64,000 nucleotides of DNA. Source: Kalmusia sp. IMI 367209. Its lineage: Eukaryota > Ascomycota > Dothideomycetes > Pleosporales > Didymosphaeriaceae. The stretch lies in assembly GCA_027946365.1 (NCBI GenBank), contig JAPEUQ010000021.1, positions 310,001 to 374,000 on the forward strand. The letters run 5' to 3'. Made by a program: the position numbers and the translations under genes. This document shows, piece by piece, positions 31,863-43,897 of the stretch; within the stretch, counting starts at the first letter, position 1; the number at the start of each line of letters is the position of its first letter. The notes beneath the pieces were generated by a model that saw only the letters and a list, made by a program, of their open reading frames with translations, did not search any database and was not told the origin of the DNA.

Positions 31863-34256
31863 ATGGGCAATCAGCAGTCCAGCGGCAAGAAGGACAAGGG
31901 GGACAAGGGCACCGTCGACGGCGTCTCTTTGGAGCGCGAGAACTATCGATCGTTTGAGAGGGCAGATACCAGAGAATCTACCCGCTCCATCCGCAACTCC
32001 ATCAGGTCTAAGATTCCAGTTGGAAAATCCGACAGCCCGCGCAATTCCGTCTCCAATTTGGCCAGTGATGGCAACGGGAAACCTGACAGGTCCGATGCCG
32101 CCTCGACCAAATCAGCGAACAGCAAAGGGGGGGTTCGGTCTCGTCCTGGGTCCACTGCTTCGGCACAAGAGGCTGGAATCGATAGCGCGGCTAGGGCTGA
32201 TGCTGTGTCCGATGACCCTGAGCCGCCACCATCGCCAGTTCATGGCGCAACTGTCGGAACAGGTCATCATGATGTGGACGCAGCTCAGAGAACAGGCGAA
32301 GTCGACCATGTCTCGGATGCACCTCCCACAGGAGTTCCTCCACCGTTGAGCACCGCCCAGCCGGGGGAGTCTATTTTACAGAAGAAGGACCAACCCATTC
32401 CAAGAGTGGAACCAGCACCACCTACAAATGATGGGGCAGGTTCGCCCATGGAGATTAGTGCTTTGAAGTCGATCGACCTGGACGATATGATTCAGCGGTT
32501 GCTAGACGCAGGCTATGCGGGAAAGGTCACAAAGACTGTTTGCTTGAAGAACGCGGAAATCATGGCGATTTGCTCGGCGGCTCGCGAGGTGTTTCTCAAC
32601 CAGCCGGCCCTATTGGAATTGGCCGCGCCCGTCAAGATCGTTGGCGATGTCCACGGACAATACACCGACCTTATTCGCATGTTCGAGATGTGTGGCTTCC
32701 CTCCGAACTCGAATTACCTATTCCTTGGAGACTACGTCGACAGGGGAAAACAGAGTTTGGAGACGATACTTTTATTGCTATGCTACAAGCTCAAATTTCC
32801 GGAGAACTTCTTCCTCTTACGAGGCAACCACGAGTGTGCCAACGTTACCAGAGTATACGGCTTCTATGATGAGTGCAAGAGGAGGTGCAACATAAAGGTC
32901 TGGAAAGCCTTCGTTGACACGTTCAACACCCTTCCTATTGCCGCCATTGTTGCACAAAAGATCTTTTGCGTACATGGTGGTCTTTCTCCAAGTCTGTCGC
33001 ATATGGACGACATCCGCCAGATTGCAAGACCCACAGATGTCCCAGATTACGGGTTGCTCAATGACCTGCTTTGGAGTGATCCTGCCGATATGGAGAATGA
33101 CTGGGAATCAAATGAGCGAGGCGTCAGCTATTGCTTTGGAAAGAAGGTTATCATGGAATTCTTGCAACGACACGACTTCGACCTTGTTTGCAGGGCCCAC
33201 ATGGTTGTTGAAGACGGCTATGAGTTCTTCAACGATCGTGTATTGGTCACCGTCTTTTCAGCACCGAACGTAAGTTGTCTCTTGCGACGTTTCAAATTCA
33301 TTATTGACAATTCGACAGTATTGCGGTGAATTCGACAACTGGGGTGCTGTTATGTCAGTCTCTGCAGAGTTGCTCTGTAGTTTTGAGCTCCTCAAGCCCC
33401 TCGACTCCAGTGCGCTGAAGCAACATATCAAGAAGAGCCGCAACAAGCGCCAAAGCATGCTCAACTCACCAGTACGTATTGTATCGATGGTTAACAACCG
33501 ACATATCGCACTGGGTCATTAGTCACCATACGATCTGCTCCTGTAGAGTGCTTACGGGGGCGATTCGTACGGAGCTAATGACCTCCAGCTGTGATGTTTC
33601 AGGGCCATCTACACCATATATAGAGTATTGTGACTGACTTTTACTCCAGCCAGCAGCACAATATCCTCAGAGTTACTAATTTGCTCTTTTACTAGGCCAG
33701 CGACGATGGCATCGAGGCAGACAATCAGACTCCTGCATCCATGCAAGATTTGGCGTACTTTGGCTTGGTCAGCAAGTACAAATCCGTGGAACAACCGGAA
33801 CGGAACCGACTGAAGAAAATGAATCGACGTGCACATCTAAGGACTTCTTCAAACGAATTAGCCGAGCGATCGAGCACGGTCTCCGAGAAAAGCGCAAAGG
33901 CAGACCTTGCGACAACTATGACTAAGGGGCTGGATATGACCAATGTGCCTGAACCTCGGATAGATGAGGATGTCAGCGACCTGGAGTCTGGAGTAGCATC
34001 AGAGGATGAGTTGAAGGGCCTGAAGATTTGTGGGATGAGCTTGAAAGAAAGACGAGCACTTTGGGAATCGACTCTGCCAAATAACCTTTCTATCCATATT
34101 CCTCACGACGAGGATGCAATCAAAGCCAATGCCAAGTATACATTCATCGAGAGCGATCAGACTCCAACAAAGACGTATGAACAGGCTGAAAACGACAAGA
34201 AGATTGCTCGAGCAAAGAAATCAGTAGCTAGATCAAAACTTCCATTCTTCTCATGA
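31863..34256 (+). CDS. PPZ1: PPZ-type Ser/Thr protein phosphatase with two possible C-termini
   Basis: A metal-dependent phosphatase of the Ppz/Ppz1 group, linked in yeasts to ion homeostasis and cell-wall integrity. It begins MGNQQSSG, an N-myristoylation signal, followed by about 190 disordered Ser-rich residues. The catalytic core starts near [14 protein letters not shown], with [28 protein letters not shown] and [14 protein letters not shown]. Exons are 31863-33269, 33319-33471 and a third. Acceptor 33648-33649 gives the short tail PAAQYPQSY (stop 33677-33679, 529 aa). Acceptor 33694-33695 gives an open 186-residue extension ending at 34256. Both keep the frame after MLNSP. The short form fits the usual family length; the extension has no domain I recognise. 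Confidence 0.9.
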
Positions 34257-36457
34257 TTCGATCAGGTACCGATATATCTCAGGGCACATAATGCGCATGA
34301 CGGACTTTCGACAGACCTATGGCTCGGTACGGTGTTGACAACTTGCTCTCAGGATACCACACACTCATACTCCTCACTCTCCAGTCACTGCACTGCGGTC
34401 ATCTTTTCTCTTTTGGTACCCTCTCTTTCGTGGTCACAATGGCGTAGGCGCCTCGAGAAGACGCATTCGAGCGAAACAATGTCTGCTCGCGCGGCATCGC
34501 AATCGTACTTGTCTCTCAGGTTTTTCTTTTTGGTTTGTCTTACCCAGTGGAGCGTCCTTGGGAGTTCCAGCCGTTGTTGCTATAATTCCTTTCGAGTGTA
34601 TACTAGGGTGTCATGGGCTCTATGCCCACTAATACTTCATTGCGAGGGGAGCCGAGTGGTTCAAGAGGCTATACGATGGTAGAGATAGGAAGTATGTTTA
34701 GCTTACGGCAGGTTTAGAACTCAGATATCAGTTCCGTTGATCTCGTTGACATGTGAAGAATTGTGGGTTTACGTGTATATCCGAAGAGTTACTTGAGAAC
34801 AATTGCTAAGATCGAAGGGAGAGTTGTGAGTGATCTTAAATTGGACAAGAATGAGTACTTCGTATACGCGGAATGGTTGGCTACCAAAAATAGTGTCTTG
34901 GATGACAGGTGGATCCAACGGTCCAGAAGTAGCGGCGGACCGTTGCGCTCGCAACGCCGACACCAACGTCAACTTCGCAACTCCATCCTCTTTCACCCGC
35001 CACCGCCCTCGTATAGCCCACCGCATGGTCCGGATAAGCCATGCTTTGCAGCGCCGCCGGTATCTACGAACACCTTGCTCTGCTCTGTAAGGCAAACTTA
35101 CGCCAAGCGTGATTCTTGGCAAAGGACCGCTGTCCAGGTCCAGACCCAGCTTACGCGCGACACGGTGATGACGAGTAAATGCTGCCCTGTGCGGCAACAG
35201 GTACATACTCAATGGACCGAATGAACTTTACACAGACCGGAAAGCCTAGAAACCACGTGAAGCGCGATTGCTTGGTGTGGCGCGGGTGCTCGATGCCCCA
35301 GGCTCGCAGGTTTCTAGTCCGTTTCAAAGTGGGCTGATTTCGAGGGGGACCATTCCCAAGTGTCAGAGAAGTCGGCCTGTGGACCCTGTGGGCGAACGGC
35401 TGGGTCACGGGAAACGTGCGTACAGTTTGCTGCCCAGTAATAGTATTGACCGGCGGTGACATGGCGGCGGAAGGACTTGGCAAAGCAGGTACAAGGATCC
35501 GTCAGGTGTCTGGCCTATCCCGCCCAGCGCTGCCAAGTTGTTTCCAAGGATGACAAGAAGTTTCAGGCGTAGGCGCTGCTCTTGTTCACGTCCGTAGTAG
35601 CATGTTGTTTGCGAGGGCGGACCAAGGGTTGACGTGGATGGGGTATCTTGCGAGTTGCTAGAGGTGGACTGGGCGCGGTGAATGGATGCATCTCGTGCGA
35701 ATAGTTGTCGCTTCCGTCTTCTCCATAGCACATCAGCCTCGCCGTCGGATTTGTAGCGAGCATCTCCGAGCGGGATTGGATGCTCGAGGACCAGCCAGCG
35801 CCCGTTTCCTCCTCTACATTGGAAGCTCCGCCAACCCTCGGACTGGGATCAAGCAACTGTCAATTTCCTAGCGTACGGAGCGCGCCATGTCAAACGATGC
35901 CAAATGCCTCTAGCCTCTTCTTAGCCGCCTCCGCCACTTGGCGACGTGCGTACGGCTGTCGAGCTGCATCTCTACAGTGATCGCGTCTCCCCCTTCAATT
36001 CGCTAGAACCCCTACGGAGCTCTTGACTGTGTGAGATGGCCGCTAATACATCTTGGCTAAGCCGCACCGGAGAAGTACGTCTTGGTAAGGCGTTATCCCG
36101 CTGCCACCTCAACACCGATATAACTTTGCTTGGGTAATGCTGTGTTGCGTTCTCCTTTTCATCCACTTCACTTCTTCTCAGCCTTCTTTCGTTTACGACG
36201 CTTGGGCGCAGCTTAGTCTAAGCCTATTCTGCATTTCCTAATTCATCGGTCATCAGGTAGATCCTGCGGCTATCATTCCTTTTTGCTCTGTGCGTTGATC
36301 GCCGTCTATAATACGCCTTCGTACGACCTCATCATCGGTTTCATTCCGACATTCAAATACCTTCGCTTCATCGCTTCTATTTTCTCCACGATTCAGACCC
36401 TTCGTTGCACTCAATATTTGTAATACCGCATTATTTCTTCTCCATTCAGTCTTCATC
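34257..36457. other. Large intergenic region
   Basis: About 2.2 kb without a gene I can support. A 153-codon plus frame from 34763 has no recognisable domain. A tRNA-like A-box stretch near 34645 lacks a matching T-arm. Confidence 0.5.
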
Positions 36458-37590
36458 ATGTTGTTCAAGTCGCTTCTTCTTGCCGGCACGGCTTCAGCCT
36501 CGTGTCTCCACGGTCTATACAGGCGCGCAGAGGGCGAAGTCGAGATCCCCAACTTCGGTTACGAAGACACCTTTGGTCCGCTCAACTGGGCCTCGCTCGC
36601 CCCAGAGAACGAAGCATGCAAGACCGGAAAGAACCAGTCTCCTATCAACATAGGTACGCGATGCTAGCCAAGTCTATCTCATCTGACTTCCCCTAACACA
36701 TCTACAGACAGCTCAGTAAGCCTTGCTACTGAGAAGCCCGTCATCGACATCCCCCAGCAAGCTGTCGAATTCGAGAATCTCAACACCACCATTGAAGTCG
36801 TCGTCAACGGCACAACCACCTTTGGCGGAAACCAATTTCAGCTTGCCCAGTTCCACATTCACACCCCATCCGAGCACCGTATCAACCGCGAGTACTTCCC
36901 TCTCGAGGTGCACATGGTGCACAAGGGCGTTGGTACGTTGCCTTTTCCTCCTCGGCCGGCACATCCGCCATCCGTGCACCGCATTTACCCACACCCCCAC
37001 CTCACACGACCCCTGCCTCAGCCACCACTCCTCCCATCTCACGACCACATCATACTAACAGTTTAACCATAGCCGATGAATCCCAGATCGTAGTGCTCGC
37101 GCTCATGTTCGAGCTCTGCACGCAGTCCTCGGACCCCATCATCGCCGGCCTGACCCCCCATCTCGACGCCATCAAGGAGCCCGGCAGCAAGACGGAGATC
37201 GAAGGGGGCATCGACTTCAGCGGCGTGCTCGCCAACGTCGCCGCCTCCAACATCTTCCAGTACTCGGGCTCGCTCACCACTCCCCCCTGCAGCGAAGGCG
37301 TCACGTTCCTGGCCGTAGAGACTCCGCTCAAGATCAACGTGCCCGACTACAACGCCATCAAGAAGATCGTCAAGTATAACAGCCGTCTGAGCCAGAACAC
37401 GCTCGGAAGCGATAACATCATTGCCGTTGCTTCTGCGAGCGGGAACAACGAGACCGTCGTTCAGGAGGAGGCTACGCCTGCTGAGGGCCCCGTTGCGGGG
37501 ACCCACGTCACTGTGACTGAGATCTCGGGTAGCCCGATGGCAACGCCGGTTGTAGGTATCGTGCAGAGGGGCATGCGCTTCAGGAACTAG
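36458..37590 (+). CDS. Secreted alpha-carbonic anhydrase
   Basis: A zinc enzyme catalysing CO2 hydration, exported or cell-wall bound. The signal peptide is MLFKSLLLAGTASAS (cleavage near residue 15-17). Three exons: the first intron follows the QSPINI block and resumes DSSVSLATEKP, the second comes after VHMVHKGV and resumes ADESQIVVLALMFEL. The mature domain shows FGPLNWASLAPE, CKTGKNQSPINI, QFQLAQFHIHTPSEHRINREYFPLEVHMVHKG, with the three zinc histidines in FHIH and VHM, and QYSGSLTTPPCSEGV. It is about 310 residues with a Ser/Thr-rich tail after residue 255. Two cysteines (CKT and PPCSEG) fit the usual stabilising disulfide. No GPI signal is evident. Confidence 0.9.
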
Positions 37591-38879
37591 ATGGTAGTGT
37601 GGTGATGTAGTATGCGTGAGGAGTGGAAGATATGCTAGACGTATGTTGATGATGCATGGCGAAGGCGTTGGTACATACGATTGATCATATTGTCTTGTTT
37701 GGTGCTTTAGAGTTTCGCTTTTAGTGTTTTGAAGGTTCTGTTTGTCTGGTAGATGAGAGCGTTGTGTGAGCGTACAAGCACCTATACCCGTAGAAGAATA
37801 CAGCGTCGTAATTTTCTTCACTGGCTTTCTCTTCTGCTTTTCACATGATCTAATAGATTTATTGTGTTTCAATTTCCTTGCTTCCAAACTCATACTAAAA
37901 CTCGCTGTCTTTCCATCCACCGTCAATTTCTGTATACCTCGTGCACAACACCATCGCACAACTGCATCGCCACTGCTCTCCAAACAAGCTTCCCTAGCGC
38001 CCTTGGCTACCTGCCGCTCATATCAAGCACACCCCACACTTACTCTACAAAGCTTATCGTCATCCCCACAACATCTTGGTCCAGCACGAGCAAGCAAAGG
38101 CGGAACGCCAAACGCGCACGGATGAACCGTTTATCTATGTCCTGCCCCACCACATGCTGATAAGAAGCGGAACGCCAGACACGCAGACGAACGGGTGGAG
38201 AACACCAAGATGTAACAACGAAATACGTAGACCCGTTCGCGAACGATGAAGTGGAGGCGTTTGGTCGACCGGGGGGGAGTTCCATAGGTTCGCGTGGGAG
38301 CTATGTGAGAATGGGGTCACAGCACGGTGTTGAGTAGTAGGGTATACACCGGTAGACGCGAGCCTATGTCGAGGGCGCAGGCAAGCACTCAGTCGCCTTT
38401 TCATCAAGCTATATCCACACTGTGCGCTTCACACTCCTTCGAACCTCACCTTGCATAGTAAAGCCTAACCACGCCCTTCACATCACCCACATGCGGATCC
38501 GGCAATACTTGGCTCACCCCAATGCATCTTACCCAGGTGAAAGACATGTCAGTCGAGCTCTTCAGGCCTGTACATCGATCGATTGAGCCCGTTCCCTCCC
38601 CATGCTTTTCCACGCTGAATCATTCATGCATATACAGTTACCCTCGTCAATCTTAACATCTAAAAGGTATCGTTTGAACCGAAACGAGAAATAAAACGCC
38701 ACCCAACGCGCTTCCGCTTTGCATCGGCTCAACTCGAAGTAGACAAAAAGAAAGAATATGTTGCAGTCTTCCAATGCCAAATGAAAAGCTAAAAGGTTCC
38801 AAACTTCGTCAATCATACAACGGCCTCTGTTTAGGTTTCTCCTCCACGGAGCTAGCGATTTTAGAAATCGTTTTTCGAC
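37591..38879. other. Intergenic region between two 3' ends
   Basis: 1.3 kb between the carbonic anhydrase and the convergent WD40 gene. No gene is supported. Confidence 0.45.
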
Positions 38880-40635
38880 TTATAGCTTAACGCCCCAGAT
38901 GCCTCTTCCGCCACATACACCAACCCACTCGCCGCCGGCCCCTGTCAAGGCACTCTGAGGAGCCCAGCTCAGATTACCCACTTCGTACTCACACCTCCAG
39001 CTAGCGTACGGCCCTTTCTGGCCCATTGTGCCTCCAGTGCCCTGACTGCCGGACCCTCCATTCGCAGGGTGTGCGCTGGCTGGAGTAGGCGGTTGGGCGG
39101 CATGATCACCTCCTATGACGGCGCCGTTCTGCGAGTGTAGAAGATCCCAGACGAGGACGAGGGAGTCGTCTCCACCAGAAGCGAGCATACCCCTCCGAGA
39201 GGGATTCCATTCTATCGAATTGACAGACGCGGAGTGGCCCCGGAGCTCGAGAAGCGCTTGTCCAGGTTGTCGCACGTCGAGGATGCGGATGAGATTCGAG
39301 TCGGCGGCAAAGGTAGCGAGGAGATGGGCATCGTGGGGTGAAGCAGCGAGGCGGAGCAGGGGCGGGGCGTAGGACATGGTCTGCTGGGCTTTGGTAGGTG
39401 ACATGCGACCACCTGGGGAGTCTGTCAAAGTTAGCATGATCGATGTACAGACGCGATACACGCACCTTTATCACCTTGGCTTCCAGGTGGCTTCTCGGAT
39501 GGCTCGTATATGATGGTGCTGTGCTCTAAGCTTCGGAGATCAAACATCCTCACGCTACCATCTGCACCACAACTAACAAATACATCCACGCTACCTGCGC
39601 AAAAGCGCACATCAAACACCTCCTTATCGTGCGCTATCAATTGGGTTTTGGCGGTTAATGTCGGTATATCCCATATAGTGCAGGTTGTGTCTATGCTAGA
39701 TGTTATGATGAGCTTTGGAGACAGGGTATTCCAATCGAGCGAGGTGAGCGGTGCGGTATGTTCAGGTGTCTTAGAGTTGGATAGAAGGGCCAGCGGAGTG
39801 AGCTTCTGCGGCGGGGGTTTTCTCGTGTTGACTGAAGAGGTTCGCGATATCGTATTGCTTGTTGGGGCACTGGTACTTTGAGGGAGGGACCACAGCCGCA
39901 GGTGATCACCGGATGTCGCGAGTAGGTCTGTAGATTGTTTCTGGGTAGACGGAGGTTCCCACAGAATTCGTGTAACGGGGTATGAGCAGGTGGCCTCAGC
40001 CACGCGCGTGTATTCGAGGCCGTATTGCGGAGCCCCTGGCGCGGAGGCGTCTTGTGGGGTGAGGTGGGTATCTAGGATTTGGATCTACGTTTTGTCAGTT
40101 CCTTAATTGCTGCAGCCAGGTGGTTGCCATACGAAATTATGTGTGTCTTCGAGGTAGCTGCCTACGGCCAACTTCCCCGCACCGTTGCCGCCATGCACAT
40201 TCCACTTGCACCAATCGAAAGCATAGGCGGGCCACGGCGTCAAATAGCTGCTGTTGGAGGGCGTGCGGTCGTTCTCGTTGAACAAAGTGCCCGCGCCGGT
40301 CGGTTCCTCGGCCATGTTCGAGTTTGCACGCGGTCGGATGTCGGCCAGCCCCAGCGGAGAATTAGAGGCTGCCCCAGAGGGGGTCGAAGGGTAGTATTTC
40401 TGGGCAGGCGTACCGGCAGCGTACTTGGGGTGCTCGGGCGTGTTCGAAAAAGGAATGTATTTCTGGTCGGGTCCCAGGCCGGCCGGGCTGGATCTAGAGT
40501 AGGTATGTGACGAAGAATGCTGAGGCTGGTTCATGGTGTTGGAGCGAGTGGGAAGGGTGTACTGCTGTGCATTGGTATTGATTTGAGGTATAGTTGGTAC
40601 GGTGGAAGGCGCGGTGTAGGCTGACGACGGACCGG

Positions 40636-40670
<35 letters not shown>

Positions 40671-41167
40671 GTGCTACTACCGCCGGGTTGCAAGCTACCG
40701 GGCACGCTGGGCGCAGCTGGTGCTGTACTATATTGCGGGCCCTGGGAGGCCTGGTGAAGGTTGACGTTGGGCGCAGCGTACTGGTCGGGCGAGTTGTACA
40801 TGTGCTGCGATGCTGGCGGCTGTGACGGCACATGCTGCTGCTGCTGATTCATGGTGTTTATGTGCAGCTCCTCATTTGTGGGTGCCCGCCGTGGATGCGC
40901 GCCTGGCCCAGGAAGACCACCTGCTGTCGGGGGCGCTGTGTGTCCCCCAGATCCCCCAGAAAGGCCGCCTTGAGGTGGCAGCCCAGGTGTGTTCCCGCTT
41001 CCAGGCATGAGCGCATCTGTACCGGCATTGGTGGTCCCTGAGGTCGCTACGCGGAGGTTCCCCGTGGGTGCGCCAATGGAACCCAATGCCTGGGCGGCCT
41101 GGCTCAGACCCTGCGACGGCGTGAAAGCGGCTGCATTCTGGTGGTGGTTTTGTGAGTGTTTGAACAT
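38880..41167 (-). CDS. DCAF7/AN11-like WD40 protein with long Gln/Pro-rich leader
   Basis: A WD40 scaffold related to plant AN11/TTG1 and animal DCAF7 (HAN11). Three exons; intron 1 is 40085-40132 and intron 2 lies after GSQGDK. The first 300 residues (MFKHSQNHHQNAAAFTPSQ...) are low-complexity, with a ten-residue polyQ tract coded by CAG triplets (40640-40669 on the opposite strand). The propeller begins YAFDWCKWN, KLAVGSYLEDTHNF-IQILD, and continues SYPVTRILWEP, DLLATSGDHLRLW, TSLDWNTLSPKLIITSSIDTTCTIWD, DVRFCAGSVDVFVSCGADGSVRMFDLR, IRILDVRQPGQAL and SGGDDSLVLVWDLL. A linker of about 35 residues before the last blades is Ala/Gly-rich. The protein of about 730 aa is longer than DCAF7 (about 340) because of the leader. 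The start has 318 bp to the divergent CoA gene. Confidence 0.85.
40640..40669 (-). repeat. CAG/CTG trinucleotide repeat (polyQ)
   Basis: About ten CTG triplets on the + strand encode a ten-glutamine tract in the WD40 protein's leader. Triplet runs are prone to length change. Confidence 0.9.
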
Positions 41168-41178
41168 TATTGCCGCGC

Positions 41179-41208
41179 ACAGAGAGAGAGAGTGAGAGAG
41201 AGAGAGCC
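41179..41208. repeat. GA-rich microsatellite in a divergent promoter
   Basis: Two tracts of (AG)n, with a short interruption, lie between the WD40 gene start and the Cab4 gene start, in the 318-bp divergent promoter. Such purine tracts are common GA-binding or nucleosome-poor elements; no function is proven here. Confidence 0.7.
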
Positions 41209-41484
41209 TCGAGGGCAGATGGGGAGGGCAGAGGTGGGCAGGCGCGACGCAGAAGGCTGGCGACGTTCGGTTGACCCACGGCGCGCTCTTGCCTGCATGG
41301 AAGATGCCGAGACTGCCCCTCAATGCCCTTGAAGGTGCCCTTAATACCCTTGATATATGCCTGTACTCCTCCGCCGAAGCCTCCCTCAAGGTCCATGACT
41401 CGCTGCATAGCGGGACGATTGTCATTTGTTGCATACTCCAACTCTGCTCTGCGCCGTTGTCCGCTGGTACGACAGCTCTCAACC

Positions 41485-42702
41485 ATGCCTCCGACCCACA
41501 AGTCTCCCCGCGCTCTCCTGCTACTCCCTCCCGCCCCATCACCGCCGACATACGCCGCGCTCAAGGCCGCTTACAACTCGCCGCTGCTCACCGTGCTCCA
41601 AGAGCTCGCCAGGTCGCCGCACCGGGCTCAGGGACGTGTTGTCCTTGAGGTTGCTATACCATGCCCGCACCTTTATGGCCAGCTTGATGCACCACGGGGC
41701 CCCTTCTATGCTGCCACGCAAAGCCTCGTCGCAGGACTCTACAAGTTGATATGCGTTATAGCAGCGAAGAATTCCATCGACACAGAGGATGCCGAAGGTG
41801 TCGACGCTCGCGTCGTGCCAATCGCTTACCCGCGCAGTGGGAAGTTGGCACAACCGGCGGTGGAAAGTACGCCTGAGCAAGAAATGCAGGGTCCAGCCAT
41901 CTATCTCCACACGCTGGCCCGAAGCCTGCGCTTATGGGACACCATCTACTCCGTTCAGTCTGAAGAAGGGGAGGGCCTATTAAAGAACTTTCTGTCCATC
42001 TCCAGCGCAACACGAAATGTGAAGCGGGTCCGAGGCGGTATTGTCACAGTCGAAGACACATCATCGGCTACTACACCCTCCGAAACCGTCCACGCTCCTA
42101 CAAAGCATCTCTCCGTTGCCGTTGGTGGTACATTTGACCATATGCATATTGGACACAAGTTGCTGTTGACCATGTTTGCTTTCGTTCTCGCACGAAGGCA
42201 TTCACATGACACCCAACATCCAAGTGTCCTCACTATTGGCATCACAGGCGATGAACTCCTCAAGAAGAAAAAGTATGCAGAGTATCTGGAGAGCTGGCAC
42301 GACCGCCAACAGACCGTGCATGACTTCCTTGCGTCCGTCATATATTTCGGACAGTCTGACGACCAGAGGATCCAGATCAAGGAAATTGACGAGCCGGGGC
42401 CGAATGGACATGCTGTACATGTCTCCTACCCCTTCGGCTTACTCATCAAGTATGTCGAAATTTGGGACCCCTTTGGCCCCACCATCACGGACGAATCAAT
42501 CTCGGCGCTAGTCCTCTCCCTTGAGACGAAAAGCGGTGGTAGTGCCGTCAATCGCAAGCGTGCTGAGCAAGGTTGGGATGAGCTCGAAGTCTTCGAGGTG
42601 TCGGTCCTAGATGCAGGTGAGGAAGAGAGCGTTGACGAGACGTTTCAGAGTAAGTTGAGTAGCACCGAGATCCGGCGAATTCGAAGCGAGCGTAGCGAAT
42701 GA
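41485..42702 (+). CDS. CAB4: Phosphopantetheine adenylyltransferase (Cab4 type)
   Basis: Coenzyme A biosynthesis enzyme adding AMP to 4'-phosphopantetheine. The C-terminal half carries VAVGGTFDHMHIGHKLLLTMFAF, with the nucleotidyl-transferase TxGH-type motif, then LTIGITGDELLKKKKYAEYLESW and DPFGPTITDESISALVLS. It ends SSTEIRRIRSERSE with the ISSTxIR-like segment. The N-terminal 200 residues (PAIYLHTLARSLRLWDTIY) match the fungal Cab4 N-domain. The start at 41485 in ACCATGC context was chosen; an in-frame ATG at 41323 would add 54 residues that look basic (MTRCIAGRLSFVAYS), possibly a mitochondrial leader. It is divergent from the WD40 gene. Single exon, about 405 aa from 41485. Confidence 0.85.
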   Translation: MPPTHKSPRALLLLPPAPSPPTYAALKAAYNSPLLTVLQELARSPHRAQGRVVLEVAIPCPHLYGQLDAPRGPFYAATQSLVAGLYKLICVIAAKNSIDTEDAEGVDARVVPIAYPRSGKLAQPAVESTPEQEMQGPAIYLHTLARSLRLWDTIYSVQSEEGEGLLKNFLSISSATRNVKRVRGGIVTVEDTSSATTPSETVHAPTKHLSVAVGGTFDHMHIGHKLLLTMFAFVLARRHSHDTQHPSVLTIGITGDELLKKKKYAEYLESWHDRQQTVHDFLASVIYFGQSDDQRIQIKEIDEPGPNGHAVHVSYPFGLLIKYVEIWDPFGPTITDESISALVLSLETKSGGSAVNRKRAEQGWDELEVFEVSVLDAGEEESVDETFQSKLSSTEIRRIRSERSE

Positions 42703-43897
42703 AGCCTGTATATGGGCCTGTTCAGTATATGTAAAGGATGGCATAAAGTGCATACAGCACCGCTACAGCTGCATCTACGATTACCAGAGGATGAAACACA
42801 TTTTCGTGAAGACGGCGAGCACATTGTAGCTCCCGCGAGAAGACAGCTCAGCTCGCCATCTGAGAGGTGGCCAGGGTGTATTACTGTACGACAGTCTCAT
42901 GTCCTCGAGGGACGATGGATTCACACAGCAATTCGTGAAACTTGATGATGCCCGAGTAAGTATTGCAACGGGGTACAAGTGGGAGAAGACAAAATTAACG
43001 GCTATTCTCGAAAAAGCCACGACGACCTAGCGAGGCCGAAAGGAATCTTTACCCCTTGATGTAGACACACAGTAAATGCCTTATTCACCATTCAACATCC
43101 GCGACTTATCAAAGTGGTAATGTATAGCAATATGCTTATATCACTTTTCTGCCGTCAACGTCTGATGAGTGCTAAGACAGGCTCCGGATAATCGCTCTGA
43201 GTGGATCGAGTCTTGCAACGGCCGTTAAGATTGCAAATGTGGGCGAGTCCATTAATTTGCGGTTGTTCAGCTTTACGAGATATTTCAAGGAACAACCCCT
43301 CGTAGCAGTACTGAGTAACAAGTGAAGTAGTAGTAGACTGGCGTGTACTGGGCGTAGAGCAGGAGAGTAGGTGGACGTGATGCATTTCGGATAATCCGTT
43401 TTCGAGATGCTGTGAATGGGTAACCTGCTACACACATTCGGAAGCAATAGAGCGTATAAGTCCATTCACTCGAGCACTTTACTTGCCTCTGCTTCTTAAT
43501 GTCTCTCTATCACTGGTGTTGGACTGTTTGTCCTACCGTACAGTTTAGATATGGAATTTCTTCTGATATTGCAGACTTCTGCGAATAATATGTTGTTGTG
43601 TTCCATATCGACCAAGGGATGGGGGGAAGAAGATCGAGTGTCAAACCCTGTACTGGAATGCCCCGGAAAGTTGTCCGCTTCGCGCTTCCCGTCTAGAAAC
43701 GGGCGTCAACAAGAACGAACAGAAGGATGCGTGTATTTTACTCGGGAAGAGTGGATGGAATTTTGTCGTAGCTTCTATACAGTCCTCCCCCTTCGTCCGA
43801 TCGCCCCTTCCCCATGCGCACAGCTATTGTACATTGCGTCTACCATGCTCATGATTCCGCCCCTTGATGTTCTATCGTTCGGGTATCGCTATCACGC
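42703..43897. other. Intergenic region between Cab4 and Atp18
   Basis: About 1.2 kb with no supported gene. A plus-strand frame (43551-43901) overlaps the end of the Atp18 gene and has no recognisable motif. Confidence 0.4.

Noticed and set aside
34640..34740. tRNA-like A-box (GCCGAGTGGTTCAAGAGGC)
   Set aside because: No matching T-arm or B-box and no acceptor stem can be folded with the sequence; probably chance.
38611..38625. CGCTGAATCATTC similar to the cluster motif
   Set aside because: Only the core heptamer matches; it is outside the cluster and within a gene-poor 3' region.
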